From contig NZ_AUGZ01000024.1 in NCBI RefSeq assembly GCF_000422925.1, positions 26,628 to 90,627 on the forward strand: a stretch of 64,000 nt of DNA. The letters run 5' to 3'. This stretch comes from Paludibacterium yongneupense DSM 18731. GTDB lineage: Bacteria; Pseudomonadota; Gammaproteobacteria; Burkholderiales; Chromobacteriaceae. This document shows, in pieces, positions 56,105 through 64,000 of the stretch (within the stretch, counting starts at the first letter, position 1; each line of letters opens with the position of its first letter). The notes under the pieces were generated by a model. The model had not been told where the DNA came from, ran no database searches, and saw nothing but the letters and a program-made list of their open reading frames with translations. The position numbers were made by a program, and so were the translations under genes.

Positions 56105-57157
56105 ATGACCATCCAATCCTATGCCGGCCTCGATCTCCTGGAAACGCCGGTATTGATCGTCCGAGCCGACGGCGGCCTGGAATTCGTCAATCCCGCCTGC
56201 GAAAGCTTGCTGGCCCTCGGCCGCCGCGAGCTGCTGCGGCACAAGCTCGGCGATCTGTTCCGCGACAGCCAGCCGTTGCTGCTCGCGCTCGACACTTCGC
56301 TGCAGCACAATGCCAGCTATATCGAGCATGACCTCGAACTCCTGCCCCTGCATAACGATCTTCCCCTGCACATCGCCCTGTCGATCACCCCGATAGAACC
56401 GGACGCCGGATTGGCACTGCTTGAGCTGCGACCGCTCGACCAGCAGCTCAAGATCGCCAACGAAGAACGCCGCCTGCTGCAGCACCAGGCCAATCGCGAG
56501 CTGATCCGCAATCTTGCGCACGAGATCAAGAACCCGCTCGGCGGCATCCGCGGCGCGGCACAGCTGCTCGAACATGAAATCGCCGACCGCCCCGAGCTGA
56601 TGGAATATACCGAAGTCATCAAGGAGGAGGCCCTGCGCCTGCAGTCGCTGGTCGACCGGATGCTGGCCCCGCACCGGCGTCACATCAGCAGCGAAATCAA
56701 TATCCACGAAGTGCTGGAGCGCGTGCGCAGCATCGTTCTGGCCGAGTACCCGACCTCGCTGTCGGTGCGGCGCGACTACGACGTCAGCCTGCCGGCCCTG
56801 ATCGCGGACAAGGAGCAGTTGATACAGGTGGTGCTGAATATCGTCAAAAACGCGGTGCAGGCGATGAAGGGAAAAGGCGAGGTGGTCTTGCGCACGCGGG
56901 TGTCCCGGCAGGTGACGCTGGCGCGCAAGCGCTATGCCCTGGCACTGAAATTGCAGATTGTCGACAATGGCCCCGGCATACCGGAGGACATCCGCGATCA
57001 CATCTTTCATCCGCTGGTCACCGGCCGGGCCGAAGGCACGGGCCTTGGCCTGACACTGGCGCAGGCTTTCGTGCATCAGCACGGCGGAAGCATCGAATTC
57101 GAATCGCGCCCGGGCCAGACCGGTTTTACCGTGATGTTGCCGTTTACCAACGACTGA
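56105..57157 (+). CDS. glnL: nitrogen regulation sensor histidine kinase NtrB
   Basis: 350 residues, cytoplasmic. PAS domain at about 1-115 (GLDLLETPVLIVRADGGLEF), H-box LAHEIKNPLGGIRGAAQLLE with the phosphorylated His139 (same number as E. coli). ATPase N-box LNIVKNAVQAM, G1 DNGPGIPED, G2 GTGLGLTLAQAF. Under GlnB control it phosphorylates or dephosphorylates NtrC. ATG at 56105 begins MTIQSYAGLDLLE; 45 nt of frame upstream are not used. ntrC follows 68 nt downstream. Confidence 0.96.
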   Translation: MTIQSYAGLDLLETPVLIVRADGGLEFVNPACESLLALGRRELLRHKLGDLFRDSQPLLLALDTSLQHNASYIEHDLELLPLHNDLPLHIALSITPIEPDAGLALLELRPLDQQLKIANEERRLLQHQANRELIRNLAHEIKNPLGGIRGAAQLLEHEIADRPELMEYTEVIKEEALRLQSLVDRMLAPHRRHISSEINIHEVLERVRSIVLAEYPTSLSVRRDYDVSLPALIADKEQLIQVVLNIVKNAVQAMKGKGEVVLRTRVSRQVTLARKRYALALKLQIVDNGPGIPEDIRDHIFHPLVTGRAEGTGLGLTLAQAFVHQHGGSIEFESRPGQTGFTVMLPFTND

Positions 57158-57225
57158 GTGGGGCACCTGCAGCGGCTGCCGTTCGGGATTGAGATACAAA
57201 CATAAGCATAAAGGAGCCACCCATA

Positions 57226-58665
57226 ATGACGAACCCGGTATGGATCATTGATGACGACAAAGCGATCCGCTGGGTACTGGAAAAAGCGCTAGGTCGAAGC
57301 GGAATCGCATTCGACAGCTTTGCCAGTGCCGACGATGCGCTCAATGCGCTCTACGACGCCACGCCCCGCGCCATCATCAGCGACATACGCATGCCGGGAA
57401 CCGACGGCTTGAAATTCTTGTCGCGGGTCAAGGCCGAGCATCCCCAGCTGCCGGTCATCGTCATGACCGCGCATTCCGATCTCGACTCCGCCGTTTCCGC
57501 TTTCCAGGGCGGCGCTTTTGAATATCTGCCCAAGCCCTTCGACGTCGACCAGGCCGTCGCCCTGATCGAGCGCGCGCTGGCCGAGAGCGTACCGTCGAGC
57601 GATGCGGGCGACGATGCCGATGCCCTGCCCGTCCTGCTCGGGCAGGCTCCCGCGATGCAGGATGTGTTTCGCGCCATAGGCCGCCTGTCGCAGTCCAGCG
57701 TCACCGTCCTCATCACCGGCGAATCGGGCACGGGTAAAGAGCGGGTGGCCGAAGCCCTGCACCGGCATTCGGTGCGTTCGACGCGCCCCTTCATTGCCCT
57801 GAATACTGCAGCCATTCCCAAGGACCTGCTCGAAAGCGAGCTGTTCGGCCATGAAAAAGGGGCCTTTACCGGCGCCCTGGCCACGCGCCGCGGCCGCTTC
57901 GAAGAAGCCGAAGGCGGCACACTGTTCCTGGACGAAATCGGCGACATGCCGATCGAACTGCAGACGCGCCTGCTGCGAGTGCTGTCAGACGGCCATTTTT
58001 ACCGCGTCGGCGGGCACACACCGATCAAGGCCAATGTCCGGGTCATCGCGGCCACCCACCAGCATCTGGAGGATAGGGTGCGCCACGGACAGTTCCGCGA
58101 AGACCTGTTCCACCGTCTCAACGTCATCCGGCTGCGCTTGCCTCCCCTGCGCGAGCGCCGCGAGGACATCCCGCTGCTCGCGCGCCATTTCCTGGCCAAG
58201 AGCGCATCCAATCTCGGCGTCGAGACCAAGCGCCTGAGCGAAACGGCGATGGAGTTCGTGCAGGCCTATCCTTTCGCAGGCAATGTCCGGGAACTGGAAA
58301 ACCTGTGCCAATGGATCAGCGTGATGGCGCCCGGCCAGACCGTCGAGGTCTCCGATCTGCCCCCGGAACTGCGCGCGCCGTCGATTCATGAAGAACCGGT
58401 TGCGGCAGACACCGCTTCCGCACAGCCGCCTCGGGCGCAGGACTGGGCGCGCGGTCTGGCGGACGAAGTCACGCGCCGCCTCAAGGCGGGCGAGATCGGC
58501 ATCATCGATGACCTCACTCGCCGTTTCGAAGAGAGCTGCATCCGCGCGGGCCTGTCGCATACCGGCGGGCGCAAGGTCGAAGCCGCACAGTTGCTGGGCT
58601 GGGGACGCAACACCTTGACCCGGAAAATGCAGGAACTCGGCATGAGCGGCACCGAGCGCGACTAG
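57226..58665 (+). CDS. glnG: nitrogen regulator NtrC, sigma-54 activator
   Basis: 479 residues. Receiver domain (VWIIDDDKAIRWVLEKAL; phospho-acceptor Asp53 in ISDIRMPG; TAHSDLDSAV). AAA+ domain with Walker A GESGTGKERV, the sigma-54 contact loop GAFTGA, and FLDEIGDMP. The C-terminal Fis-type HTH is AAQLLGWGRNTLTRKMQELG. AAGGAG ribosome-binding site. Activates the sigma-54 promoter of glnA, whose predicted sites are in this window at 41130-41255. Confidence 0.97.
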   Translation: MTNPVWIIDDDKAIRWVLEKALGRSGIAFDSFASADDALNALYDATPRAIISDIRMPGTDGLKFLSRVKAEHPQLPVIVMTAHSDLDSAVSAFQGGAFEYLPKPFDVDQAVALIERALAESVPSSDAGDDADALPVLLGQAPAMQDVFRAIGRLSQSSVTVLITGESGTGKERVAEALHRHSVRSTRPFIALNTAAIPKDLLESELFGHEKGAFTGALATRRGRFEEAEGGTLFLDEIGDMPIELQTRLLRVLSDGHFYRVGGHTPIKANVRVIAATHQHLEDRVRHGQFREDLFHRLNVIRLRLPPLRERREDIPLLARHFLAKSASNLGVETKRLSETAMEFVQAYPFAGNVRELENLCQWISVMAPGQTVEVSDLPPELRAPSIHEEPVAADTASAQPPRAQDWARGLADEVTRRLKAGEIGIIDDLTRRFEESCIRAGLSHTGGRKVEAAQLLGWGRNTLTRKMQELGMSGTERD

Positions 58666-58723
58666 AAGCCGCGCGCGGCGAGAGCGCTGCCCGTCGTCGG
58701 CAGGCCTCCCGCCGCGCGAGCGC

Positions 58724-59665
58724 CTAGCTCCCCGCCGGGTCCAGGGTCGACAAACCCGGCAAGGTCGCAAAACTGGTTTCACGCACCGTCGCAACAAAAT
58801 CCCGGGCGTACGCGAGCTCGGCGTCTGCGCTGCGCAAGGCCGCGTACAGCTCGCTGATCAAACCCTTCTCACCTATCCGCCTGGCCACGACGTAGCCTCG
58901 CTCCAGATACGGCTTGACCGCCCAGAATGGCAGCGCCGCCACCCCGCGCCGGCTCGCCACCAACTGGATGATGGCCACCGTCAACTCGCTGCTGCGGCGC
59001 GCAGCCGGTGTGACGCCGGCCGGCTTCAGCACCTTGCGCATCAGATCGAGCATCGCATCCGGCACCGGATAGCTGATCAAGGTTTCGTCCGCGAAATCCG
59101 CGGCCTCCCACACCCGCTTGCCGGCCAGCGGATGATCGCGCGCGACGATAAGCACCATTTCGTAGGCGAACAGAGGCAGATAGACGACTTCGTCCTGCTC
59201 TTCTGCTTCGGACACCACCGCGAGATCGGCCCGTCCTGACACAAGCAGGCCGACCGGATCGGCATGGAAGCCCGAGACAATGTCCAGCTCCACGGCCGGC
59301 CAATGCAGGCGGAAGATGTCCATCGCCGGCATCAGCCAGTCGAAGCAGGTATGGCATTCGACAGCCACCCGCAACTCGCCGGCATCGCCCTGACGCAGAC
59401 GCGCCAGATCGCGTTCCGCCGCGGCGACCTGGGCAAGCATGGTGCGCGCGAGTGCCAGCAAGCGCTCTCCGGCCGGCGAAAACTTCAAGGGCACGGTTTT
59501 TCGCTCGAACAGGGCCAGACCATACATTTCTTCCAGCAGACGGATCTGATGCGACAACGCGGACTGGGTCAAAAACAGCCGCTTGGCCGCCTGCGATACG
59601 CTGCCGGTTTCGGCCAGCGCTTGCACGGTCCGCAAGTGGCGTAACTCGAGCGGGCTTTGTTTCAT
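58724..59665 (-). CDS. metR: MetR, LysR-type regulator of methionine synthesis
   Basis: 313 residues. HTH LELRHLRTVQALAETGSVSQ with LTQSALSHQIRLLEE, and the MetR-like MYGLALFERKTVPLKFSPAG. The effector domain includes VECHTCFDWLMPAM. Divergent from metE with two MetR-type boxes between them, so the identification is firm. Homocysteine is the usual co-activator (family knowledge). Confidence 0.95.
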   Translation of the reverse strand: MKQSPLELRHLRTVQALAETGSVSQAAKRLFLTQSALSHQIRLLEEMYGLALFERKTVPLKFSPAGERLLALARTMLAQVAAAERDLARLRQGDAGELRVAVECHTCFDWLMPAMDIFRLHWPAVELDIVSGFHADPVGLLVSGRADLAVVSEAEEQDEVVYLPLFAYEMVLIVARDHPLAGKRVWEAADFADETLISYPVPDAMLDLMRKVLKPAGVTPAARRSSELTVAIIQLVASRRGVAALPFWAVKPYLERGYVVARRIGEKGLISELYAALRSADAELAYARDFVATVRETSFATLPGLSTLDPAGS

Positions 59666-59708
59666 GAATATTTTTCACCAAGATGACAAATATAATGAAA
59701 TTGCATCA
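59665..59708. promoter_or_regulatory. two MetR boxes between metR and metE
   Basis: TGAA-TATTT-TTCA (59665-59677) is a perfect match to TGAA-N5-TTCA. TGAA-ATTGC-ATCA (59696-59708) matches 7 of 8. Centres are 31 bp apart. The first overlaps the metR start codon, suggesting autorepression. Confidence 0.75.
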
Positions 59709-59835
59709 TACAGCAAAATGCCCGATGCTCGAACCTCTCCCCGACACCCGACAACCCCATCTCCGGCCTTCAGACCGGGGTAGCGCCGCGATTTCGCCCT
59801 GAAGGGGCGGGGTTTCGACCCTCCAAGGAAATGGA

Positions 59836-62112
59836 ATGACCCTAGTCCACCTCTCCGGTTTTCCGCGCATCGGCGCCAAACGCGAACTCAAAACCTTGCT
59901 GGAGGCATACTGGCATGGCGAGTGCGATGAAGCGGGCCTGGCGCGCCAGGCCCGCGAACTGCGGCAGCGGCACTGGTTACTGCAACGCGGGGCCGGAGTC
60001 GACCGCGTCGCGGTCGGCGACTTTTCCTTATACGACCATGTCCTCGACAACCTGCGCCTGCTCGGCGCCTTGCCGCGGCGCTTCGGCTTCGAGGCCTCGG
60101 CATTGTCAGCGGCACAGTACTTCGAACTCGGCCGCGGCAACGCGACCCAACAGGCCATGGCCATGAAGAAGTGGTTCGATACCAATTACCACTATCTGGT
60201 CCCGGAGTGGGAAGCCGACATGCATTTCCATGCCGATGCCTCGCCGCTGCTCGAACAGTGGCGGGAGGCGCAGGCGCTCGGCATCCCGGCCAAGCCGGTA
60301 CTGATCGGCCCGCTCACCCTGCTCTGGCTGGGGCGCAGCCTCGAGGCCGGTTTCGATCGCCTTGCCCTGCTGCCGGCGCTGACTTCGGCCTATGTCGAGT
60401 TGCTTGGGCAGTTGACGGCCGCCGGCGCCGACTGGATACAGATAGACGAACCGGCGCTGGTGCTCGATCTGCCGCCGGACTGGGTCGCCGCGGCCGGCGA
60501 GAGCTGGCGTGCGCTATGCGCCTCGCCGGCGCGGCTGATGCTGGCCAGCTATTTTGGGCCGATCGACGCCCATGCCGGCTGGATCAATGCCCTCCCGCTC
60601 GCCGGGCTGCACCTCGACCTGGTGCGCGCCCCCCATCAGGCCGCCGCTTTCGCGGCCAACTGGCCGGCCGGGCGCGTTCTTTCGGCCGGGATCATCGACG
60701 GACGCAACGTCTGGCGCGCCGACCTGGACGCCGTGCTGGCGCAGGTCCATGCCCTGCAAAGCACTTTCGGCACGGCTCCCTGGCTTGCCCCCAGCTGCTC
60801 GTTGCTGCATTGTCCATACGACCTGGCCCAGGAAATCGACCTGGCACAGGACATCAAAACCTGGCTCGCCTTCTCGGTGCAGAAGCTCAACGAGTTGAAA
60901 ACGATACAGCGTGGCTTGCAACTCGGCGCCGCCGCCATCGAAAACGAATTGGCGGGCAGCCGCTACGCGTGCGAGACCCGGCGTCGCAGCCTGCGCATTC
61001 ATCTCCCCCGGGTTCAAGCGCAAGTGTCCGCCCTCGCCGCTGACGCCCCCAGACGCGACAGTCCCTACGCACAGCGTGCGGCGCTGCAGCGCGAGCGGCT
61101 GGCTTTGCCGCTGTTGCCGACCACCACTATCGGCTCCTTCCCGCAGACCGCAGCCATCCGCGAAACGCGTGCCGCGTACCGGCAGGGGGCGCTGGGCGAG
61201 GCGGCCTACCAGGAGGCGATGCGCAGGGAAATCGCCTCCTGCATCGCGCGCCAGGAGGCCATCGGCCTCGATGTGCTGGTACATGGAGAAGCCGAACGCA
61301 ACGATATGGTGGAATACTTCGCTGCCGCTCTGACCGGCTTCGCCCACACCCGGCTCGGCTGGGTACAGAGCTACGGCAGCCGCTGCGTCAAGCCGCCCAT
61401 CCTCTTTGGCGATGTCGAACGCCCGGCGCCGATCACCGTAGAATGGGCGCGCTATGCACAGAGTTTGACCGCGCGACCGGTCAAGGGAATGCTGACCGGT
61501 CCGGTCACCCTGCTGCAATGGTCCTTCGTCCGCGACGATCTGCCGCGCGCACAGGTTTGCCGCCAGATCGCGCTGGCTTTGAACGCGGAAATACTCGACC
61601 TCGAAGCCGCCGGCATCGCCGTGATCCAGGTCGACGAGCCGGCGTTGCGCGAAGGTTTACCCCTGCGTGGCGACGAGCGGCCAGCCTATCTGGACTGGGC
61701 GGTGGCCGCCTTTCGACTGGCCTGCCGCGCGCTGGCCGACACAACCCAGGTGCACACTCATATGTGCTACGCCGAGTTCAGCGATATCCTGCCGGCGATC
61801 GCCGCGCTCGACGCCGACGTCATCACGATCGAAACATCGCGTTCGGACATGCAGCTGCTGGAGGCCTTCGGGAATTTCTCCTACCCCAACGAAATCGGCC
61901 CCGGCGTCTACGACATCCACAGCCCGCGCCCGCCGACGGCGGCGGCCATGCGCAGCCTGCTCGATCGCGCACGGTCCGTGATTCCGGTCGAGCGGCTGTG
62001 GGTCAATCCCGATTGCGGGCTGAAAACGCGAACCTGGGCCGAGGTCGAGGCCGCCTTGCGTACCATGGTCGGAGTCGTCCGCGATGTGCGCCGCGAATGG
62101 CGGCCCGCTTGA
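59836..62112 (+). CDS. metE: cobalamin-independent methionine synthase
   Basis: 758 residues (E. coli 753). Transfers methyl from 5-methyl-THF-triglutamate to homocysteine. N-terminal LSGFPRIGAKRELKTLLEAY. Catalytic C-terminal barrel with TTTIGSFPQTAAIRETR, QVDEPALREGLPL, and zinc ligands in HTHMCYAEFSDI and NPDCGLKTR. AAGGAAA ribosome-binding site. Activated by MetR from the divergent promoter region. Confidence 0.98.
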   Translation: MTLVHLSGFPRIGAKRELKTLLEAYWHGECDEAGLARQARELRQRHWLLQRGAGVDRVAVGDFSLYDHVLDNLRLLGALPRRFGFEASALSAAQYFELGRGNATQQAMAMKKWFDTNYHYLVPEWEADMHFHADASPLLEQWREAQALGIPAKPVLIGPLTLLWLGRSLEAGFDRLALLPALTSAYVELLGQLTAAGADWIQIDEPALVLDLPPDWVAAAGESWRALCASPARLMLASYFGPIDAHAGWINALPLAGLHLDLVRAPHQAAAFAANWPAGRVLSAGIIDGRNVWRADLDAVLAQVHALQSTFGTAPWLAPSCSLLHCPYDLAQEIDLAQDIKTWLAFSVQKLNELKTIQRGLQLGAAAIENELAGSRYACETRRRSLRIHLPRVQAQVSALAADAPRRDSPYAQRAALQRERLALPLLPTTTIGSFPQTAAIRETRAAYRQGALGEAAYQEAMRREIASCIARQEAIGLDVLVHGEAERNDMVEYFAAALTGFAHTRLGWVQSYGSRCVKPPILFGDVERPAPITVEWARYAQSLTARPVKGMLTGPVTLLQWSFVRDDLPRAQVCRQIALALNAEILDLEAAGIAVIQVDEPALREGLPLRGDERPAYLDWAVAAFRLACRALADTTQVHTHMCYAEFSDILPAIAALDADVITIETSRSDMQLLEAFGNFSYPNEIGPGVYDIHSPRPPTAAAMRSLLDRARSVIPVERLWVNPDCGLKTRTWAEVEAALRTMVGVVRDVRREWRPA

Positions 62113-62120
62113 CAGGCGCG

Positions 62121-62146
62121 GCACCGGTCGGCGGACCGACCGGTGC
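62121..62146. terminator. hairpin between convergent metE and hxlR-type gene
   Basis: GCACCGGTCGG (62121-62131) / CCGACCGGTGC (62136-62146), 11-bp perfect stem with a 4-nt loop, starting 9 nt after the metE stop. There is no T-run, so intrinsic termination is uncertain. Confidence 0.55.
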
Positions 62147-62177
62147 GCATAGTGCGGTGGATGCCCACGCGGCCGTC

Positions 62178-62552
62178 TCACGCGCGCGCCAGCTGCTCCC
62201 CATGGCTTCGCATCCAGCCGGCCAGCGAGTCCAACGTGGCCCGCAAGGTCTTGCCCAGCTCGGTAACCTCGTATTCCACCCGTGGCGGCACCTCGGCGTA
62301 GACCGTGCGGCGGACCAGTCCGCGCTGCTCGAACAGACGCAGTTGCTTGGTCAGTTCCTTCTGCGTGATCGGCGCCACCGCGCGCTGCAGATCGCTGAAG
62401 CGCACGGGGGCATCGATGACGATCAGCCGGTACAGGATGGGGATGGCCCACTTGCCCGAAATCAGGTTCACGAAGTCCACCATCGGACAGCGTTCCGCAG
62501 ATCGGACCTCCGCAGGAATCACTTGCGGCCGTGTGTTGTCGAGAAGTGCCAT
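62178..62552 (-). CDS. HxlR-family transcriptional regulator
   Basis: 124 residues. MarR-like winged helix of the HxlR/YodB class: CPMVDFVNLISGKWAIPILY with the conserved early Cys and GKW, RFSDLQRAVAPITQKELTKQ, and YEVTELGKTLRATLDSL. The cysteine may sense quinones, aldehydes or oxidants as in YodB. Divergent from an SDR gene, its probable target. Confidence 0.93.
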   Translation of the reverse strand: MALLDNTRPQVIPAEVRSAERCPMVDFVNLISGKWAIPILYRLIVIDAPVRFSDLQRAVAPITQKELTKQLRLFEQRGLVRRTVYAEVPPRVEYEVTELGKTLRATLDSLAGWMRSHGEQLARA

Positions 62553-62589
62553 GGCTGTCCATTCGCTCCTTTAGTATCCAAACGGTGCC

Positions 62590-62603
62590 TACTATGCAAA
62601 GTA
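62590..62603. promoter_or_regulatory. candidate HxlR/YodB-type operator
   Basis: TACT-ATGCAA-AGTA inverted repeat in the 100-bp hxlR-SDR intergenic region, similar to the YodB box TACT-N7-AGTA. It abuts a TATACT -10 candidate (62602-62607) for the SDR gene, which suits repression. Confidence 0.6.
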
Positions 62604-62652
62604 TACTATTGATTGAATAATACCGTTTCCATTCTCTTCGGGAAGCAACGGC

Positions 62653-63402
62653 ATGCCACGACTTCAAGACAAATACGCACTCATCACCGGGGGCACCAGC
62701 GGTATCGGGCTGGAAACCGCACGCCAGTTCCTGGCCGAAGGCGCCACGGTCGCCATCACAGGGCGCAGCCAGACCGCCCTGTCCGCCGCGGGCCGGGAAC
62801 TGGGCGATTCCGTGCTGCTGCTTCAGAGCGATGCCGGCGATATCGCCGGTCAGCGCACGCTGGCGCAACGGATCGCGCAGCAGTGGCCGCGCCTCGATGT
62901 GCTGTACGTGAATGCTGGCGACGTGACCCACCGTCCGTTGCAGGAATGGGACGAGAGCGCTTACGACCGGCTCATGGACATCAACCTCAAGGGCCCGTTC
63001 TTTCTCGTCCAGTCCCTGCTGCCCCTGTTGGCGAACCCGTCCTCCGTGATCCTGTGCGGCTCTGTCAGCGCCCACATCGGCCTGCCGCAGAGCAGTGCCT
63101 ATGCCGCGAGCAAGGCGGGACTGCTTTCGCTGGCCCGCACCCTGTCTGGCGAACTGCTGGCACGCGGCATCCGGGTCAACGGCCTGAGCCCCGGCCCGAC
63201 CGAGACGGCTGCGCTGGGCAAGCTGGGCCTGCCGCCGGAAGAGCAAGATGCCTTGCGCGACCAGATCAGGAAACGGGTACCCCTCGGCCGTCTGGGTAGG
63301 CCGTGGGAGTTGGCCAAGGCCGCCGTGTTCCTGGCCTCCGACGAGGCCAGCTTCGTCGTCGGCGCAGAACTGCAGGTGGATGGCGGAGTGGGCAGGCTAT
63401 GA
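62653..63402 (+). CDS. short-chain dehydrogenase/reductase (HxlR-linked)
   Basis: 249 residues. LITGGTSGIGLETARQFLAE cofactor motif, VNAGD, catalytic Ser in ILCGSVSAHIG and Tyr/Lys in SSAYAASKAG, VNGLSPGPTETAAL, and C-terminus AELQVDGGVGRL. The HxlR-SDR divergent pair is common and inducible by reactive electrophiles. The substrate is unknown. Confidence 0.92.
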   Translation: MPRLQDKYALITGGTSGIGLETARQFLAEGATVAITGRSQTALSAAGRELGDSVLLLQSDAGDIAGQRTLAQRIAQQWPRLDVLYVNAGDVTHRPLQEWDESAYDRLMDINLKGPFFLVQSLLPLLANPSSVILCGSVSAHIGLPQSSAYAASKAGLLSLARTLSGELLARGIRVNGLSPGPTETAALGKLGLPPEEQDALRDQIRKRVPLGRLGRPWELAKAAVFLASDEASFVVGAELQVDGGVGRL

Positions 63403-63623
63403 GGGGACGGCACTCGTCTTGCTATTTTTCGTGACCCCTGTTCCCGGCAATGAACGCCACCGGCATGTGCGGGATCCGCGCTGTCGCATCCACGCCTCGC
63501 CGCAAGTCTGCGCGCGCAGCGCGGCATGACGGTCGGAGCCGGCTGGGCCAAGTCATTGCTGACACCGCCATGTCTTGCGGTGGCGCTGCCCAGCGAAATG
63601 CGGCACTGGGGCATGGTGAAATA
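63403..63623. other. intergenic region, SDR / phosphoketolase
   Basis: About 220 nt between convergent genes before the terminator; no gene recognised. Confidence 0.4.
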
Positions 63624-63650
63624 AAAAAAGCGGCCGCAGGCGGCCGCTTT
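63623..63650 (-). terminator. terminator of the phosphoketolase gene
   Basis: AAAGCGGCCGC / GCGGCCGCTTT with a two-base loop. On the minus strand it is followed by a run of seven T. Confidence 0.88.
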
Positions 63651-63668
63651 CCCTAGCGCGTGCCCCGC

Positions 63669-64000
63669 TCAGAGCGGCCACTTCCAGTCGCGGACTTCCG
63701 GCATGTCATCCCCGTGCGCATGGATGTACTGCTTGTGCTCGATCAGCTTGTTCGCGAACCGCTGCCGGGCATGCGCGCCTATACCCTTCAGCCCTGGCAC
63801 CCGGTCGATCACGTCCATCGCCAGCGTGTACCGGTCAACCTGGTTCATCACCACCATGTCGAACGGCGTCGACGTCGTCCCTTCCTCGATATACCCCCGC
63901 ACATGCAGGTTGTCGTGACCGTTGCGACGGTAGGTCAGACGGTGGATCAGCCAAGGGTAGCCGTGGAACGCAAACACGATCGGCTTGTCCGTCGTGAACA
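63669..64000 (-). CDS. phosphoketolase, C-terminal fragment
   Basis: The last 110 codons of a gene that continues past the right edge. [56 protein letters not shown] and the end [20 protein letters not shown] are the C-terminal domain of xylulose-5-phosphate/fructose-6-phosphate phosphoketolase. That TPP enzyme splits sugar phosphates to acetyl phosphate. Confidence 0.95.
   Translation of the reverse strand, partial: FTTDKPIVFAFHGYPWLIHRLTYRRNGHDNLHVRGYIEEGTTSTPFDMVVMNQVDRYTLAMDVIDRVPGLKGIGAHARQRFANKLIEHKQYIHAHGDDMPEVRDWKWPL

Noticed and set aside
1..64000. CRISPR arrays, tRNA or rRNA genes
   Set aside because: No regularly spaced direct repeats, no cloverleaf with CCA-type end and no rRNA signature seen on reading; a tRNA or covariance search would be needed to exclude them formally.

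Overview
The window looks like a chromosome segment of a Gram-negative betaproteobacterium, most likely order Neisseriales (Chromobacteriaceae-like). This rests on recognisable genes: a Neisseriales-type trimeric porin, an RmpM-like OmpA protein, grpE-dnaK-dnaJ order, a BamC lipoprotein, and a glnA / DUF4124 / ntrB / ntrC nitrogen locus. Most of it is GC-rich, densely packed housekeeping sequence. Many genes overlap by 4 bp, and strong hairpin terminators separate convergent units.

Layout. 1-8.7 kb: partial kbl, a small membrane ORF, a porin, and a five-gene peptide ABC importer. 8.8-12.7 kb: dnaJ, dnaK, grpE with a sigma-32-type promoter. 13.1-18.8 kb: glyoxylate shunt (aceA, aceB) with a LysR regulator, a GNAT protein, a secreted unknown and a GST. 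18.8-27.3 kb: htpG, a GNAT protein, ispH-lspA-ileS-ribF, and an OmpA-family protein. 27.5-31.5 kb: assimilatory sulfate reduction (DUF934 protein, sulfite reductase, APS reductase) divergent from cysB. 31.5-42.8 kb: an SDR reductase, a YbiT-like ABC-F protein, dapA-bamC, a repeat lipoprotein, slyD, prmC-mtgA-aroE, a rhodanese, and glnA behind a sigma-54 promoter with two NtrC-like sites.

43.1-54.8 kb is an accessory block with visibly lower GC in its left half. It separates glnA from DUF4124-ntrB-ntrC. It carries a tight six-gene minus-strand operon: MFS exporter, 2Fe-2S ferredoxin, a heme-oxygenase-like (HDO-type) metalloenzyme candidate, and three different ATP-grasp ligases. Then come a degenerate IS3-family element, a MocR-type regulator, a free-standing B3/B4 tRNA-editing-domain protein overlapping a LysE-type exporter, and a frameshifted MFS pseudogene. 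I read the six-gene operon as an undescribed candidate pathway for a small peptide or modified amino acid. The oxidase would tailor an amino acid with electrons from the ferredoxin, the ATP-grasp enzymes would form amide bonds, and the MFS protein would export the product. The B3/B4-LysE pair would fit self-protection. All of this function is inference.

54.8-64 kb returns to core genes: a thioesterase, a DUF4124 protein, ntrB, ntrC, divergent metR/metE with MetR-type boxes, a divergent HxlR regulator/SDR pair with a YodB-like box, and the C-terminal end of a phosphoketolase. I saw no tRNA, rRNA or CRISPR array.
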